From NCBI GenBank assembly GCA_944324685.1, contig CALUXG010000024.1:1-39532 (forward strand): a DNA stretch of 39,532 nucleotides. The letters are read 5' to 3'. Shown piece by piece: positions 31,632 through 39,532 of this stretch. This DNA comes from an uncultured Elusimicrobiales bacterium. GTDB taxonomy: Bacteria; Elusimicrobiota; Elusimicrobia; Elusimicrobiales; Elusimicrobiaceae. The translations under genes and the position numbers were made by a program. The first letter of the stretch is position 1. Each line of letters starts with the position of its first letter. A model generated the notes under the pieces. It was not told the DNA's origin. It worked only from the letters and a program-made list of their open reading frames with translations, and did no database searches.

Positions 31632-32606
31632 ATGAAAAAAATCCCTGATATACGCGCTTTGCATCATGTGTTGGTTTGCCGCGGGGAAGGCTCTCTGGAA
31701 AATGCCATTGTTTCTTCCTGCTGTTACCGCGAAATAAAGAAAGCCAATCCTCATGTCAAAATTACCGTCGCGTGTTTTGGCGGCGCCTATGAATTTTTGA
31801 AACATAATCCGTATGTGGATGAGGCCGTTAAATTGCCCGTCGGGAGTGCGCTACGGCCCAATCAGCGTTGGTTTGACCTGATGACGTCGGCGCTGCAGTT
31901 GCGGCGGCGGCATTTTGATTTGGTGTTGGACGGGTCGGGAAAATCTTTTTGGAACTGGCGTTTATTTAAGTGGATAGCGGGAGGAAATAAGGTGTTGGAC
32001 CGTTTTACCTCTCCCGTCCGTCCTTTTGGCGCGCCGGAACAACACGGCAGTGAACATGAAACGGCCATTTTGCGTCAACTGGGTATAGCGGAGCCGGACG
32101 GGGGATATGATTTGTTCATTTTGCCTTCCGCCCGCGCCTGTGTGGCAAAATGGCTGGAAGGGCATGGTTTTTCCCATTATATTTTATTTAATCCCGCCGC
32201 AGAGGCGGCCTGCCGTCAATTCCAACCGGATGTATTAAAAGAGATATGCGCCGCCTTAAAAGGGCTGAATATGCCCGTTATTGTGCCGGCCATGACGTCT
32301 AATGCCGTTCAGCTGCGGCATATTTTGGAGGATATAAAAGACGTTTTTGTGGTGCAGCCGGCGGATGTTTTTGAACTTTTTGAATGGGTGCGGCGTTCGG
32401 CGCTGGTTATTACGCCAGATACGGCGGTAGTTCATATTGCTGCCGGTTTTTCAAAGCCGACCGTGGCATTTTATATGAGTACGGATCCCTTTTACATGCC
32501 GAACCATCCCAAAGCCAAAGTCTTGCAAACGGAAGAAACGGATATTAATCGGTTTGATTGGTGGCAATTGGAGTCCGCCTTGGCCCAGTTTAAGGCTGTT
32601 TTATGA
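31632..32606 (+). CDS. Glycosyltransferase family 9 (heptosyltransferase-like)
   Basis: A 324-residue GT-B fold protein. The N-terminal half begins RALHHVLVCRGEGSLENAI, the position of the acceptor-binding RxGxxGD loop, which is altered here. The C-terminal nucleotide-sugar half has the strong signature LVITPDTAVVHIAAGFSKPT followed by VAFY. In this family the substrates are ADP-heptose or related sugars added to lipopolysaccharide core on the cytoplasmic face. It overlaps prmC by 4 nt and sits 14 nt after prfA, so it is co-transcribed with translation genes. Its exact donor is uncertain, and the acceptor loop departs from typical WaaC/WaaF. Confidence 0.85.
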   Translation: MKKIPDIRALHHVLVCRGEGSLENAIVSSCCYREIKKANPHVKITVACFGGAYEFLKHNPYVDEAVKLPVGSALRPNQRWFDLMTSALQLRRRHFDLVLDGSGKSFWNWRLFKWIAGGNKVLDRFTSPVRPFGAPEQHGSEHETAILRQLGIAEPDGGYDLFILPSARACVAKWLEGHGFSHYILFNPAAEAACRQFQPDVLKEICAALKGLNMPVIVPAMTSNAVQLRHILEDIKDVFVVQPADVFELFEWVRRSALVITPDTAVVHIAAGFSKPTVAFYMSTDPFYMPNHPKAKVLQTEETDINRFDWWQLESALAQFKAVL

Positions 32607-33448
32607 ATCTTTTATCCCGCGCGGCTTTATTGGACCGCGCAGAACATGTGTTAAAACAAGTTCCCACCCAGCAGCCGCGCGCGGAGGCGGAATTTTTGCT
32701 GGCAGCCGCTTTGGGATTGACGCGTACGCGGGTGCTGGCTTTTTCCAATGAAAAAGTGTCGGAAGCGGAAGAGAAAAAATTTTGGTCTTTTGTTGAACAA
32801 AAAAAACGCGGCCGGCCCGTGGCGTATATTACGGGGGAAACGGATTTTTGCGGTCTGACGCTGCATTGCGACGAGCGGGCTTTGGCGCCCCGTCCGGAAA
32901 CGGAAGAACTGGTACAATACTGCATGCGTTTGTTCGACCGCGGCGCTCATCCCTCCGTGTTGGATTTGTGTACGGGAAGCGGCTGCATAGCTTTGGCCAT
33001 GGCAGCCAAATTTTCGCGCGGGCGTATGGTGGCTGTGGATGTGTCTGAAAAAGCTTTGCAGCTGGCTGCCGAAAACGCACGGTTGACTAAAATGCAGCAG
33101 TGCGTGCAATTTTTGCAAAGCGACTTGTTTGAAAATGTGGCCGGCACATTTGACTTAATCGTTTCCAATCCTCCATATATACCGGCGGGGGAATTGGAGG
33201 GGCTTTCGGCGGAAGTGCAATGCGAGCCGTCTTTGGCGCTTGACGGCGGAGCGGACGGCTTGGATATAATCCGGCGTATTGTTTTTGCGGCGGCGGATTA
33301 CTTAAATCCGCACGGCACTTTGGCTTTGGAAATCGGCGCGGGGCAGGCGTCTGCCGTTTGTGCCATGTTTGACGCGGCGCGTTGGGAGGGCGGCGTCAAA
33401 AAAGATTTTGCCGGCGTAGACCGGTTTGTATTTGCGCGGCTGCGGTAA
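32603..33448 (+). CDS. prmC: Release factor glutamine methyltransferase
   Basis: A 281-residue SAM-dependent enzyme that methylates the GGQ glutamine of release factors. The helical N-terminal domain (RAEAEFLLAAALGLTRTRVL, RPVAYITGETDFCGL) is followed by the Rossmann methyltransferase with PRPETEELV, VLDLCTGSGCIALAMAAKF and the catalytic NPPY in DLIVSNPPYIP. Family length is normal. It starts inside the glycosyltransferase stop (ATGA) and is in the same transcript as its substrate gene prfA. Confidence 0.96.
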   Translation: MNLLSRAALLDRAEHVLKQVPTQQPRAEAEFLLAAALGLTRTRVLAFSNEKVSEAEEKKFWSFVEQKKRGRPVAYITGETDFCGLTLHCDERALAPRPETEELVQYCMRLFDRGAHPSVLDLCTGSGCIALAMAAKFSRGRMVAVDVSEKALQLAAENARLTKMQQCVQFLQSDLFENVAGTFDLIVSNPPYIPAGELEGLSAEVQCEPSLALDGGADGLDIIRRIVFAAADYLNPHGTLALEIGAGQASAVCAMFDAARWEGGVKKDFAGVDRFVFARLR

Positions 33449-33474
33449 AGCCCGTTTCCGCGAAAGGAGAAAAC

Positions 33475-34746
33475 ATGGACAGATTTTTAATAGAAGGAGG
33501 GCATGCGCTGCAGGGAACGGTTAAAGCCGGAGGATCCAAAAATGCGTGTTTGCCTATTTTAGTGGCGTCTTTATTGACCGATGATTCTTTTGTGCTGCAT
33601 CGCGTGCCGAATTTGCGCGACGTGCGCACCACGCTGAAAATATTAACCGCGTTGGGGAAAAAAGTTTCTTTTTCGGATGGAACCGTCCATATAACGGCGG
33701 ATGGGAACTTAAAGAACAGTTTGCCTTATGAACTGGTCAAACAAATGAGAGCCAGTTTTTGGGTGGCAGGGCCGCTGTTGGCCCGTTTTCGCGAAGCGGT
33801 CATTCCTCTGCCGGGGGGGTGCGCGCTAGGCGCGCGGCCGGTGGATATTCATCTGAAAGGATTTGAACGTTTGGGGGCAGTCTGTCAAAACGAAAGCGGC
33901 AACGTTATTCTCTCTGCCAAAAAACTGGAACCCGCCAAAATCACTTTGCGTTTCCCCAGCGTGGGCGCCACACAGAATTTAATGATGTGCGCCGCACTTA
34001 TCCCGGGGGAGACCGTATTGGAAAACGTCGCCAAAGAACCGGAAATTGACGATGTGGCGGCGGTATTAAATAAAATGGGTGCGGAAGTGGCGTCCGATGA
34101 CAAAGGGCGACTGATTATCCGCGGACGGCACACGTTGCACGGCACAGAGCACACCGTCGTGGCGGACCGTATAGAAAGCGGCAGTTACATGATTGCCGCG
34201 GCGGCTTGCCGCGCCGACGTTACCGTTACCGATTGCGTGCCGGAGCATAATTCTATTTTGCTGGAATATTTACAAGAGGCCGGCGTACCTTTGGATATAG
34301 GGGGGAATTTTGTACATGTGAAACCCTACTGCGGTTCGCTGAAACCTATGCGCATCCGAACGGCGCCTTACCCGGGATTTGCCACGGATTTGCAGCCTCA
34401 GTGGATGGCCTTGATGGCATTGGCGGCGGGTGCGTCGGAAATAGATGAAACCATTTTTGAAAACCGTTTTATGGCCGCGCCGGAACTGGTACGTATGGGC
34501 GCCGATATTGTAACGGAGAAAACGATAGCCCATATTAACGGCGTCAAAGAATTGACGGGCGCGCATGTCATGGCCTCTGATTTGCGCGGGGGATTTTCTT
34601 TGTTGATTGCCGGTTTGTGCGCCAAAGGGACCACGGAAATAGAACGCATATACCACATAGACCGCGGCTACGAAAACCCCGAGGGAAAACTCAATGCGTT
34701 GGGAGCCAGAATCACGCGTTACAACCCCGATAAAGATGAATTTTAA
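33475..34746 (+). CDS. murA: UDP-N-acetylglucosamine 1-carboxyvinyltransferase
   Basis: A 423-residue enzyme for the first committed step of peptidoglycan synthesis, moving enolpyruvate from PEP to UDP-GlcNAc. LIEGGHALQGTVKAGGSKNA opens the protein. The catalytic loop PLPGGCALGARPVD keeps the active-site Cys that fosfomycin alkylates. MRASFWVAGPLLARF, GATQNLMMCAAL and PYPGFATDLQPQWMAL are typical. The ATG at 33475 follows AAAGGAGA at 5 nt; the longer upstream frame lies within prmC. folC starts 11 nt before its stop. Confidence 0.97.
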   Translation: MDRFLIEGGHALQGTVKAGGSKNACLPILVASLLTDDSFVLHRVPNLRDVRTTLKILTALGKKVSFSDGTVHITADGNLKNSLPYELVKQMRASFWVAGPLLARFREAVIPLPGGCALGARPVDIHLKGFERLGAVCQNESGNVILSAKKLEPAKITLRFPSVGATQNLMMCAALIPGETVLENVAKEPEIDDVAAVLNKMGAEVASDDKGRLIIRGRHTLHGTEHTVVADRIESGSYMIAAAACRADVTVTDCVPEHNSILLEYLQEAGVPLDIGGNFVHVKPYCGSLKPMRIRTAPYPGFATDLQPQWMALMALAAGASEIDETIFENRFMAAPELVRMGADIVTEKTIAHINGVKELTGAHVMASDLRGGFSLLIAGLCAKGTTEIERIYHIDRGYENPEGKLNALGARITRYNPDKDEF

Positions 34747-35992
34747 TGATTTATACGGCGTTTTGTTGGGCCGCCGCGCTTCGGTTTGCGGAGCGGGACC
34801 TGAAAAATTCGCCCGCCTGCTGGAGCGTTTGGGCAATCCTCAAACCCGCTATCGCATTATCCATGTGGCGGGTACGAACGGCAAAGGAAGCGTATGCCAC
34901 TTATGTGCAGAAGCGCTGCAGTGCGCCGGATACAAGACCGGATTGTTTACTTCTCCCCATTTGTTTTCACCGACGGAACGCATACGCATAAACGGACGCT
35001 TGGTAGATAAACGTACTTTTGTCCGTTTGTGTCAAAACGTATTAACAAAAGAAGAAGAAAAACTTAATTTTTTTGAAATTCTCACCGCCGCCGCATTTTT
35101 ATATTTTTCTCAAGAACGCGTCCAATATGCCGTCATGGAAACGGGTTTGGGCGGGCGCAAAGATCCCACCAACGTCGCCGTTCCCTGTGTGAGTATTATT
35201 ACTTCCATAGGGCTGGACCATTGCGCTTTGCTGGGCGGCACTTTGGCCCAGATCGCAAAGGAAAAAGCCGGCATCATCAAACCTCGGATTCCCGTTTTTT
35301 GTCCGCCGCTGGCCCGTGAGGTTTCCGCCGTCATCACAGACGCCGCCCGCTCTGTTGGTGCGCCTTTGTCTGTGGTGCAGAACGCAGAGCCGTTTACATG
35401 CAAAAAGATTGATTGGAACAAAGGCTGTATGCTTTTGCAAAAAGGAAAAGCCTTGTGGCCTTTGCACTTGTTGGGAGAAAAACAGCCTCAGAACGCCGCG
35501 CTTGCTTATCGGGCATGCCGGTATTTGGGGATTGTGGACGAGGCTCTTAGAAAAGCGTTCGCGCGTGTTTTTGTGCCGTGCCGTTTTGAAACAATCATTC
35601 AAGGGAACACGCTCTTTATTTTTGACGGAGCGCATAATCCGCCGGCGGTACAGGCCCTGACGGAGTTTTTTGCGCGTAGTCCTTGGAAAGGGCAGGCCGC
35701 TTTGGTTTGCGGATTCATGAAAGACAAGGATTACCGAGAAATGCTTCGGTTGTTTGGAAACGTTTTTTCGGCGTTGTATGTTACCGCGCCCCGCACCGAG
35801 CGTGCGGCGTCTTTAAGCGATGTGCGCATGTGTCTGCCTAGGAAATGCAAAGCTTCTTTTTTTTCTTCTCCGTCTTGTGCGCTGAGAGCGGCTGCCAAGA
35901 CACATCATACGGTCGTGGTGGCGGGGTCTTTTTATTTGGCGGGATATCTTCGCGCGCGTAAGGGATTGACAGGACAGTCCGATTGTGATTAA
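34736..35992 (+). CDS. folC: Folylpolyglutamate synthase / dihydrofolate synthase
   Basis: A 418-residue Mur-ligase-related ATPase that adds glutamate to folates. Features: IIHVAGTNGKGSVCHLCAEA (P-loop), GLFTSPHLFSPTERIRING (the folate loop), VMETGLGGRKDPTNV, SIGLDHCALLGGTLAQIAKE and IFDGAHNPPAVQAL with a C-terminal Rossmann domain. The start overlaps murA by 11 nt, so it is placed at 34736 where the protein matches the family (MNFNDLYGVL). Whether it is monofunctional or also a dihydrofolate synthase cannot be told from sequence. Confidence 0.95.
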   Translation: MNFNDLYGVLLGRRASVCGAGPEKFARLLERLGNPQTRYRIIHVAGTNGKGSVCHLCAEALQCAGYKTGLFTSPHLFSPTERIRINGRLVDKRTFVRLCQNVLTKEEEKLNFFEILTAAAFLYFSQERVQYAVMETGLGGRKDPTNVAVPCVSIITSIGLDHCALLGGTLAQIAKEKAGIIKPRIPVFCPPLAREVSAVITDAARSVGAPLSVVQNAEPFTCKKIDWNKGCMLLQKGKALWPLHLLGEKQPQNAALAYRACRYLGIVDEALRKAFARVFVPCRFETIIQGNTLFIFDGAHNPPAVQALTEFFARSPWKGQAALVCGFMKDKDYREMLRLFGNVFSALYVTAPRTERAASLSDVRMCLPRKCKASFFSSPSCALRAAAKTHHTVVVAGSFYLAGYLRARKGLTGQSDCD

Positions 35993-36031
35993 ATTAAATA
36001 TATCCATATTTTCGGCGGAGAGTTGACAGCC

Positions 36032-37984
36032 ATGGAAAATAATCAAATGGACGGACAAAACGATATTGCGCGTTTTTTGGAAAAATTTAACCAAGACATT
36101 TCCTCCGCCGACTTTTCTTTTTCCCGTCCGGAGCCTCGGAAAAACGAAGTGTCCGCTTCCGTTGCCAAACAGGAACGTTATCAGCAATCCTTTGAAAAGC
36201 TGGAAGAGAAAATTCGCGAATTGGAAGATAAATTTGAAGCTTCTTCCGTCGTTAGCGAAGCCATTATGCGGGAGTTGGCCCGTAATCGGGCGGCGGTGGC
36301 GGAGAGTCAAAAAAGCAAAGACGCTTTTATGGACAATCTCAACCGGACGATTGCCAACTTGAAAGAAAGCGTGGAAAATTTATCCCGTGCGCAGCGAACG
36401 TCCCGCATGTACGATCCTGCACCTGCCGCGGGCCGTGCTTTTGACGTCGCTCCGGCAGCACAAACTTCCGCTGAAGAATATTTGGCCATGATGCATTACC
36501 GACCGGAAAATTACCGCGTGGCGCAGCAAAACAAGCTGCATGCAGAGCGGGCTGAAAAAGAAAAAGCGCTGGCGGATTTGCGTATAGAACGTGAAGAAAA
36601 AGACCGCGCGTTGGCGGATTTGCAAACCGCGCGCGAAGCCAAGGACCGCGTGCAAGCGGAGCTTCGTTCCGTTCGTTCTGAAAAAGAACAGGCCGTTTTT
36701 GATTTGGATGCCGCACGCAGCGAAAAATCTCTCATGCAGTCTGATTTGCGCTCCGCCCGCGCCGACAGAGAAAGAGCTTTGACCGATTTGGAAACGGCCC
36801 GCGCCGAAAAAGAGCGGGTTTTGACGGATTTGCAGACCGTCCGTTCCGAGAAAGAACGTATTTTGACTGATTTGGAGACGGCCCGCGCCGAAAAACAACA
36901 GGCGTTGGAAAATTTGCGCGTGCGTACGGAAGAGAAAGAGCAGGCCGTGGCGGAACTGCAAGGCGAACGTGAGGAAAAGGACCGTATCATTTCCAGTTTG
37001 CAGCAGAAAGCGTCTCAGCTTAAGGCCGTTAATGTGGCTTTGGACCGTGAAATCAAACGAGCCCAAGAAGAAAAAATGGACGCTTTGCGCAAATCTGCCG
37101 AGCAAGCGAAAGAGATTTTGTCTTTACGTGATGCTTTAACGGCGGCGGAAGAAAGGTTTAAGACTTTTGATTTTGACGGACGTATTATTTCCATTAAACG
37201 TCATTACCAGCATAAAGTTTCCACCTTGGAAAATCAATTGCAGGAAATTTCCAATACTTGCATGAAACAAGTAGAAGAAATAGAATCGCTGAAAACGGAA
37301 AACCTGAAACTTCGGCAGGCGGCGGAAGAACGCGAACAGCTGGCCGCTTTGTACGAGGCCAAAACGCGTGAACTGGAAGATCTTCGCGCGTCTGTAGAAC
37401 AGCTCCGTTCGGAAAACGACAATAAAGCCCGTTTGGCGGCATTTACGCAGCGTATGCAGCGGCTTCAGCAGGAACATGAAGATCTTTCCCGTCAATTGGT
37501 GCAGGCGCAGCAAGCTTTGCAAACCGTTAATGCGGAAAAACAAACGCTGGAAGACAATTTTAAGGTATTGCTCGGTAAGATAGAACAAAATGACGACGTC
37601 ATTAGGGAATTAAAACAGAAAATAGAAATCTTGAGCCGAGAAAATAAAGAATTAAAACAAAGCTCGGATTCCACCCGTTCACATGTGGTCAAAGCACCTG
37701 TTGTCCGTCGGCCCGTGCCAGTATCTCCTTTGCGTTCTAAGCCCGCCGCGCCGGCTCGTACGGGCGCTCAGCAACCCGTACGGGAGGATTCTTCCTCTGC
37801 GCCTTCTATGCCTGCCGCGGAGGCGACTAAACGGGCGCCGGTAGTAACGGAGGCGGACTTGCCTGAAATTCGCGTGGCAGACCCCGCCCCGCAGGAAGAT
37901 TTGTACAACGGGGAAGATTTCTTGGAAAAAACGGACAGTTTTATCGGACGCATGAAATGGTCGCTGTTCAGGGAAGACAAATAA
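36032..37984 (+). CDS. Long coiled-coil protein with perfect 14-residue repeats, function unknown
   Basis: A 650-residue cytoplasmic-looking protein with no signal peptide or membrane segment. Residues about 45-110 form one coiled coil. Nucleotides 36566-36985 encode ten tandem 14-residue units of the type ALTDLETARAEKER, i.e. two heptads each, with strict Leu and charged positions. A second coiled-coil block reaches about residue 550 and is followed by a Pro/Ala/Ser/Arg-rich linker. The last 30 residues (EDFLEKTDSFIGRMKWSLF) form a conserved-looking tail that may bind a partner. GGAGAG lies about 9 nt before the ATG. It sits between folC and ddl, so a scaffold role in cell-wall growth or shape is possible, by position only. 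Confidence 0.8.
   Translation: MENNQMDGQNDIARFLEKFNQDISSADFSFSRPEPRKNEVSASVAKQERYQQSFEKLEEKIRELEDKFEASSVVSEAIMRELARNRAAVAESQKSKDAFMDNLNRTIANLKESVENLSRAQRTSRMYDPAPAAGRAFDVAPAAQTSAEEYLAMMHYRPENYRVAQQNKLHAERAEKEKALADLRIEREEKDRALADLQTAREAKDRVQAELRSVRSEKEQAVFDLDAARSEKSLMQSDLRSARADRERALTDLETARAEKERVLTDLQTVRSEKERILTDLETARAEKQQALENLRVRTEEKEQAVAELQGEREEKDRIISSLQQKASQLKAVNVALDREIKRAQEEKMDALRKSAEQAKEILSLRDALTAAEERFKTFDFDGRIISIKRHYQHKVSTLENQLQEISNTCMKQVEEIESLKTENLKLRQAAEEREQLAALYEAKTRELEDLRASVEQLRSENDNKARLAAFTQRMQRLQQEHEDLSRQLVQAQQALQTVNAEKQTLEDNFKVLLGKIEQNDDVIRELKQKIEILSRENKELKQSSDSTRSHVVKAPVVRRPVPVSPLRSKPAAPARTGAQQPVREDSSSAPSMPAAEATKRAPVVTEADLPEIRVADPAPQEDLYNGEDFLEKTDSFIGRMKWSLFREDK
36566..36985 (+). 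repeat. Ten tandem 42-nt coding repeats
   Basis: Ten in-frame 42-nt units encode ten 14-residue double heptads such as ALADLRIEREEKDR and VLTDLQTVRSEKER. Units are similar but not identical at DNA level, which points to old duplication kept by selection for coiled-coil spacing. Confidence 0.85.
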
Positions 37985-37999
37985 AATCACTTTTTCCCC

Positions 38000-38025
38000 A
38001 AGCCTGATGAAAGTCAGGCTTTTTT
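38000..38025 (+). terminator. Rho-independent terminator before ddl
   Basis: AAGCCTGA pairs with TCAGGCTT around TGAAAG, followed by a T run, 16 nt after the coiled-coil gene stop. Confidence 0.85.
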
Positions 38026-38037
38026 ACAGGATATAAT

Positions 38038-39117
38038 ATGGCAGAAAAAATAACCGTGGCGGTTTTGTATGGTGGGAAATCAACGGAACACGAGGTATCC
38101 GTACACAGCGCGCAAACCGTATGCCGTTTGCTGCGGCAAAGCGGCAAGTATTCTCTTATTCCTATTTTTATTGATAAAAAAGGGTTTTGGTTTTTGCAGG
38201 AAGACTGCGGTTTTTATTCCCCGAGGGATGTTTCCATTACACCGGTTATTTTGCCTCAGGGACGCTTGTTGGCGGAAGGGAAAGGAACATTTTTACAGCC
38301 TGACGTATTTTTTCCCGTTCTGCACGGCACTCATGGAGAAGACGGCACCATACAGGGTCTGCTGGAAAGTTTGAATGTGGCATATGTGGGATGTGGTGTT
38401 TTGGCCTCTGCCATGGCTATGGATAAAGAAGTCAGCAAAGCGGCCGCTTTGGCGCAGGGAGTACCCGTTCTTCCGTATCGAAAAGTTTCCCGCGATGAGG
38501 CTTATGACCGTGCCGCGCTGGAAAAATGGGCCGAACAAACGGGTTATCCCCTGTTTGTGAAGCCGGTGCGATTGGGTTCTTCAGTGGGAATAACGAAAGT
38601 AAAAAATGTGTCGCAGCTTCATTCGGCGGTAGCTTTTGCTTTGCGTTTCGATACGGACGCACTGGTGGAAAAGGGAATAGAAAACCCGCGGGAAGTGTTT
38701 TGCGGGTTGTTGGGGGAAGGAGAAACGCTGCGTTCGTCTTTATGCGGGGAGCTGAAAACGCCAAGCGGCGAATTTTTTGATTATCAGGCCAAGTATGTTA
38801 CCGAAGGAGGATGTGAAACGCGCGTACCGGCGTCTCTGCCTCCGCACACGCAGGCGAATATACGCAAATATAGCGAATTAATTTTTAAGAGTTTACATGG
38901 GGAAGGTTTGGCCCGTGCGGATTTTTTGGTGGATAAGGACGGGAAGGCTTGGTTTTCTGAAATCAATACTCTTCCGGGGTTGTCGGAAACGAGCTTATAT
39001 CCTCAGCTTTTTTGCGCTTGCGGCATGGCCTATGGACAGCTGTTGGACGAATTGATTACTTTGGCTTTGCGCATACATAAACGGCGTGAAAGTCTATCCA
39101 TGGAGCGGACGGAATGA
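38038..39117 (+). CDS. ddl: D-alanine--D-alanine ligase
   Basis: A 359-residue ATP-grasp ligase that makes the D-Ala-D-Ala end of the peptidoglycan stem peptide. Landmarks: VAVLYGGKSTEHEVSVHSA at the N-terminus, FPVLHGTHGEDGTIQGLLE, YVGCGVLASAMAMDKEVSK, the ATP-binding KPVRLGSSVGITKV, and the metal-binding C-terminal WFSEINTLPGLSETSLYPQL. The omega-loop region (DYQAKYVTEGGCETRVPA) has the Tyr-Lys pattern of D-Ala ligases rather than of D-lactate ligases. AGGA lies upstream of the ATG; TATAAT directly abuts the start codon, which is too close to be this gene's promoter. Confidence 0.97.
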   Translation: MAEKITVAVLYGGKSTEHEVSVHSAQTVCRLLRQSGKYSLIPIFIDKKGFWFLQEDCGFYSPRDVSITPVILPQGRLLAEGKGTFLQPDVFFPVLHGTHGEDGTIQGLLESLNVAYVGCGVLASAMAMDKEVSKAAALAQGVPVLPYRKVSRDEAYDRAALEKWAEQTGYPLFVKPVRLGSSVGITKVKNVSQLHSAVAFALRFDTDALVEKGIENPREVFCGLLGEGETLRSSLCGELKTPSGEFFDYQAKYVTEGGCETRVPASLPPHTQANIRKYSELIFKSLHGEGLARADFLVDKDGKAWFSEINTLPGLSETSLYPQLFCACGMAYGQLLDELITLALRIHKRRESLSMERTE

Positions 39118-39532
39118 TACGGAAAGTGTGGAAGCATTTTATGGGTCTGGACGTGCGCCTGAAGATGGTTTGGCTGCTGTGTCTGTTTGGATTGTTTTTG
39201 AATACGTTGTTTTTGTTGCGGGATATGCAGTACGGCGGGCTTTTGCTGCGTTTACATGCCGGTTTTTGGGTATTGTATGCTGGACAAATTGTTTTTATTT
39301 TGATGCACGAACGAATGGTCTGTGTTTTGTCTTTACTGCAAGCGGTTTTGGCTTTTTTAACCAATGCGGATTTTACTTTTGTACCGGTGTTGCGTTTTAT
39401 AGGGTATACCCTGCATCGGCTGACGGGCGGATTTACGATTGATGAAATGGAAGTGTATAAATACGTATTTATGTCTGCCGCTTTAACTTTGGAACTTTTG
39501 AAAACGGCATGGCTGTGGCTGTTATTGCCGGC
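39114..39532 (+). CDS. Multi-spanning membrane protein, 3' truncated by the window edge
   Basis: The ATG overlaps the ddl stop (ATGA). About 139 residues are visible before the window ends. After a short basic start (MIRKVWKHF) there are several hydrophobic helices: MVWLLCLFGLFLNTLFLL, GFWVLYAGQIVFILM, MVCVLSLLQAVLAFL and LTLELLKTAWLWLLL, separated by short polar loops. No known family is recognised. Position after ddl suggests an envelope function, but nothing in the visible part proves it. Confidence 0.75.
   Translation, partial: MIRKVWKHFMGLDVRLKMVWLLCLFGLFLNTLFLLRDMQYGGLLLRLHAGFWVLYAGQIVFILMHERMVCVLSLLQAVLAFLTNADFTFVPVLRFIGYTLHRLTGGFTIDEMEVYKYVFMSAALTLELLKTAWLWLLLP

Noticed and set aside
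36566-36985. 42-nt repeats as a mobile or regulatory DNA element related to the pilin repeats
   Set aside because: Same period only by coincidence: the sequences are unrelated and here the repeat encodes coiled-coil heptads.
36380-37105. 241-codon minus-strand frame opposite the coiled-coil repeats
   Set aside because: It is an antisense by-product of the 42-nt repeats, Phe/Arg-rich with no start signal.
38032-38037. TATAAT directly before the ddl ATG as its promoter
   Set aside because: The hexamer touches the start codon, so transcription would begin inside the gene; an AGGA site upstream indicates a normal leader.

Overview
This window is a piece of bacterial chromosome of medium GC. It most likely comes from an Elusimicrobiota-type (Gram-negative, host- or sediment-associated) bacterium. 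That is an inference from the type IV pilin style (GFTLIELLVVVLIIGIL), the PUFA-synthase-like polyketide synthase linked to a phosphopantetheinyl transferase, SpoVG, and the conserved core gene sets; no marker gene was searched. Promoters, where visible, use a TAAAAT/TATAAT -10 box that is often preceded by GC or GG.

Left part (1-5434, + strand): the 3' end of a very large PUFA/polyketide synthase (ACP, ketoreductase, dehydratase), a 4'-phosphopantetheinyl transferase that overlaps it by 1 nt, and a biotin-dependent acyl-CoA carboxylase carboxyltransferase subunit, closed by a strong terminator. Together they look like a secondary-lipid operon with its own activating enzyme and possibly its own extender-unit supply. 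A divergent sigma-70 factor with a basic tail, tRNA-Arg(CCU), a nitroreductase-like protein and a secreted coiled-coil protein follow (5525-9356).

Middle part (9664-18537, mostly - strand): a long core-gene run reads, in transcription order, tRNA-Arg(UCG), yebC, ruvC, [pilin insertion], ruvA, ruvB, spoIID-like, queA, tgt, ispE, spoVG, tRNA-Gln. A type IV pilin gene on the opposite strand sits between ruvC and ruvA. Its start region holds two copies of one palindromic repeat and three copies of another, all in frame, so the pilin can only be made if the repeats are translated. A mini signal-peptide ORF broken at a 12-T tract lies just upstream. This is the most unusual locus of the window.

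Right part (18654-39532, mostly + strand): a CpXC protein with a CCA-adding enzyme; a decayed Cys-containing gene; tRNA-Asn; an MFS transporter divergent from a CbpA-type DnaJ; a MORN-variant repeat protein; thioredoxin; then polA-coaE-rho, rpmE, prfA-GT9-prmC, murA-folC, a 650-residue coiled-coil protein with perfect 14-residue repeats, ddl and a truncated membrane protein. These are housekeeping operons for replication, translation and cell-wall synthesis with frequent 1-11 nt gene overlaps.
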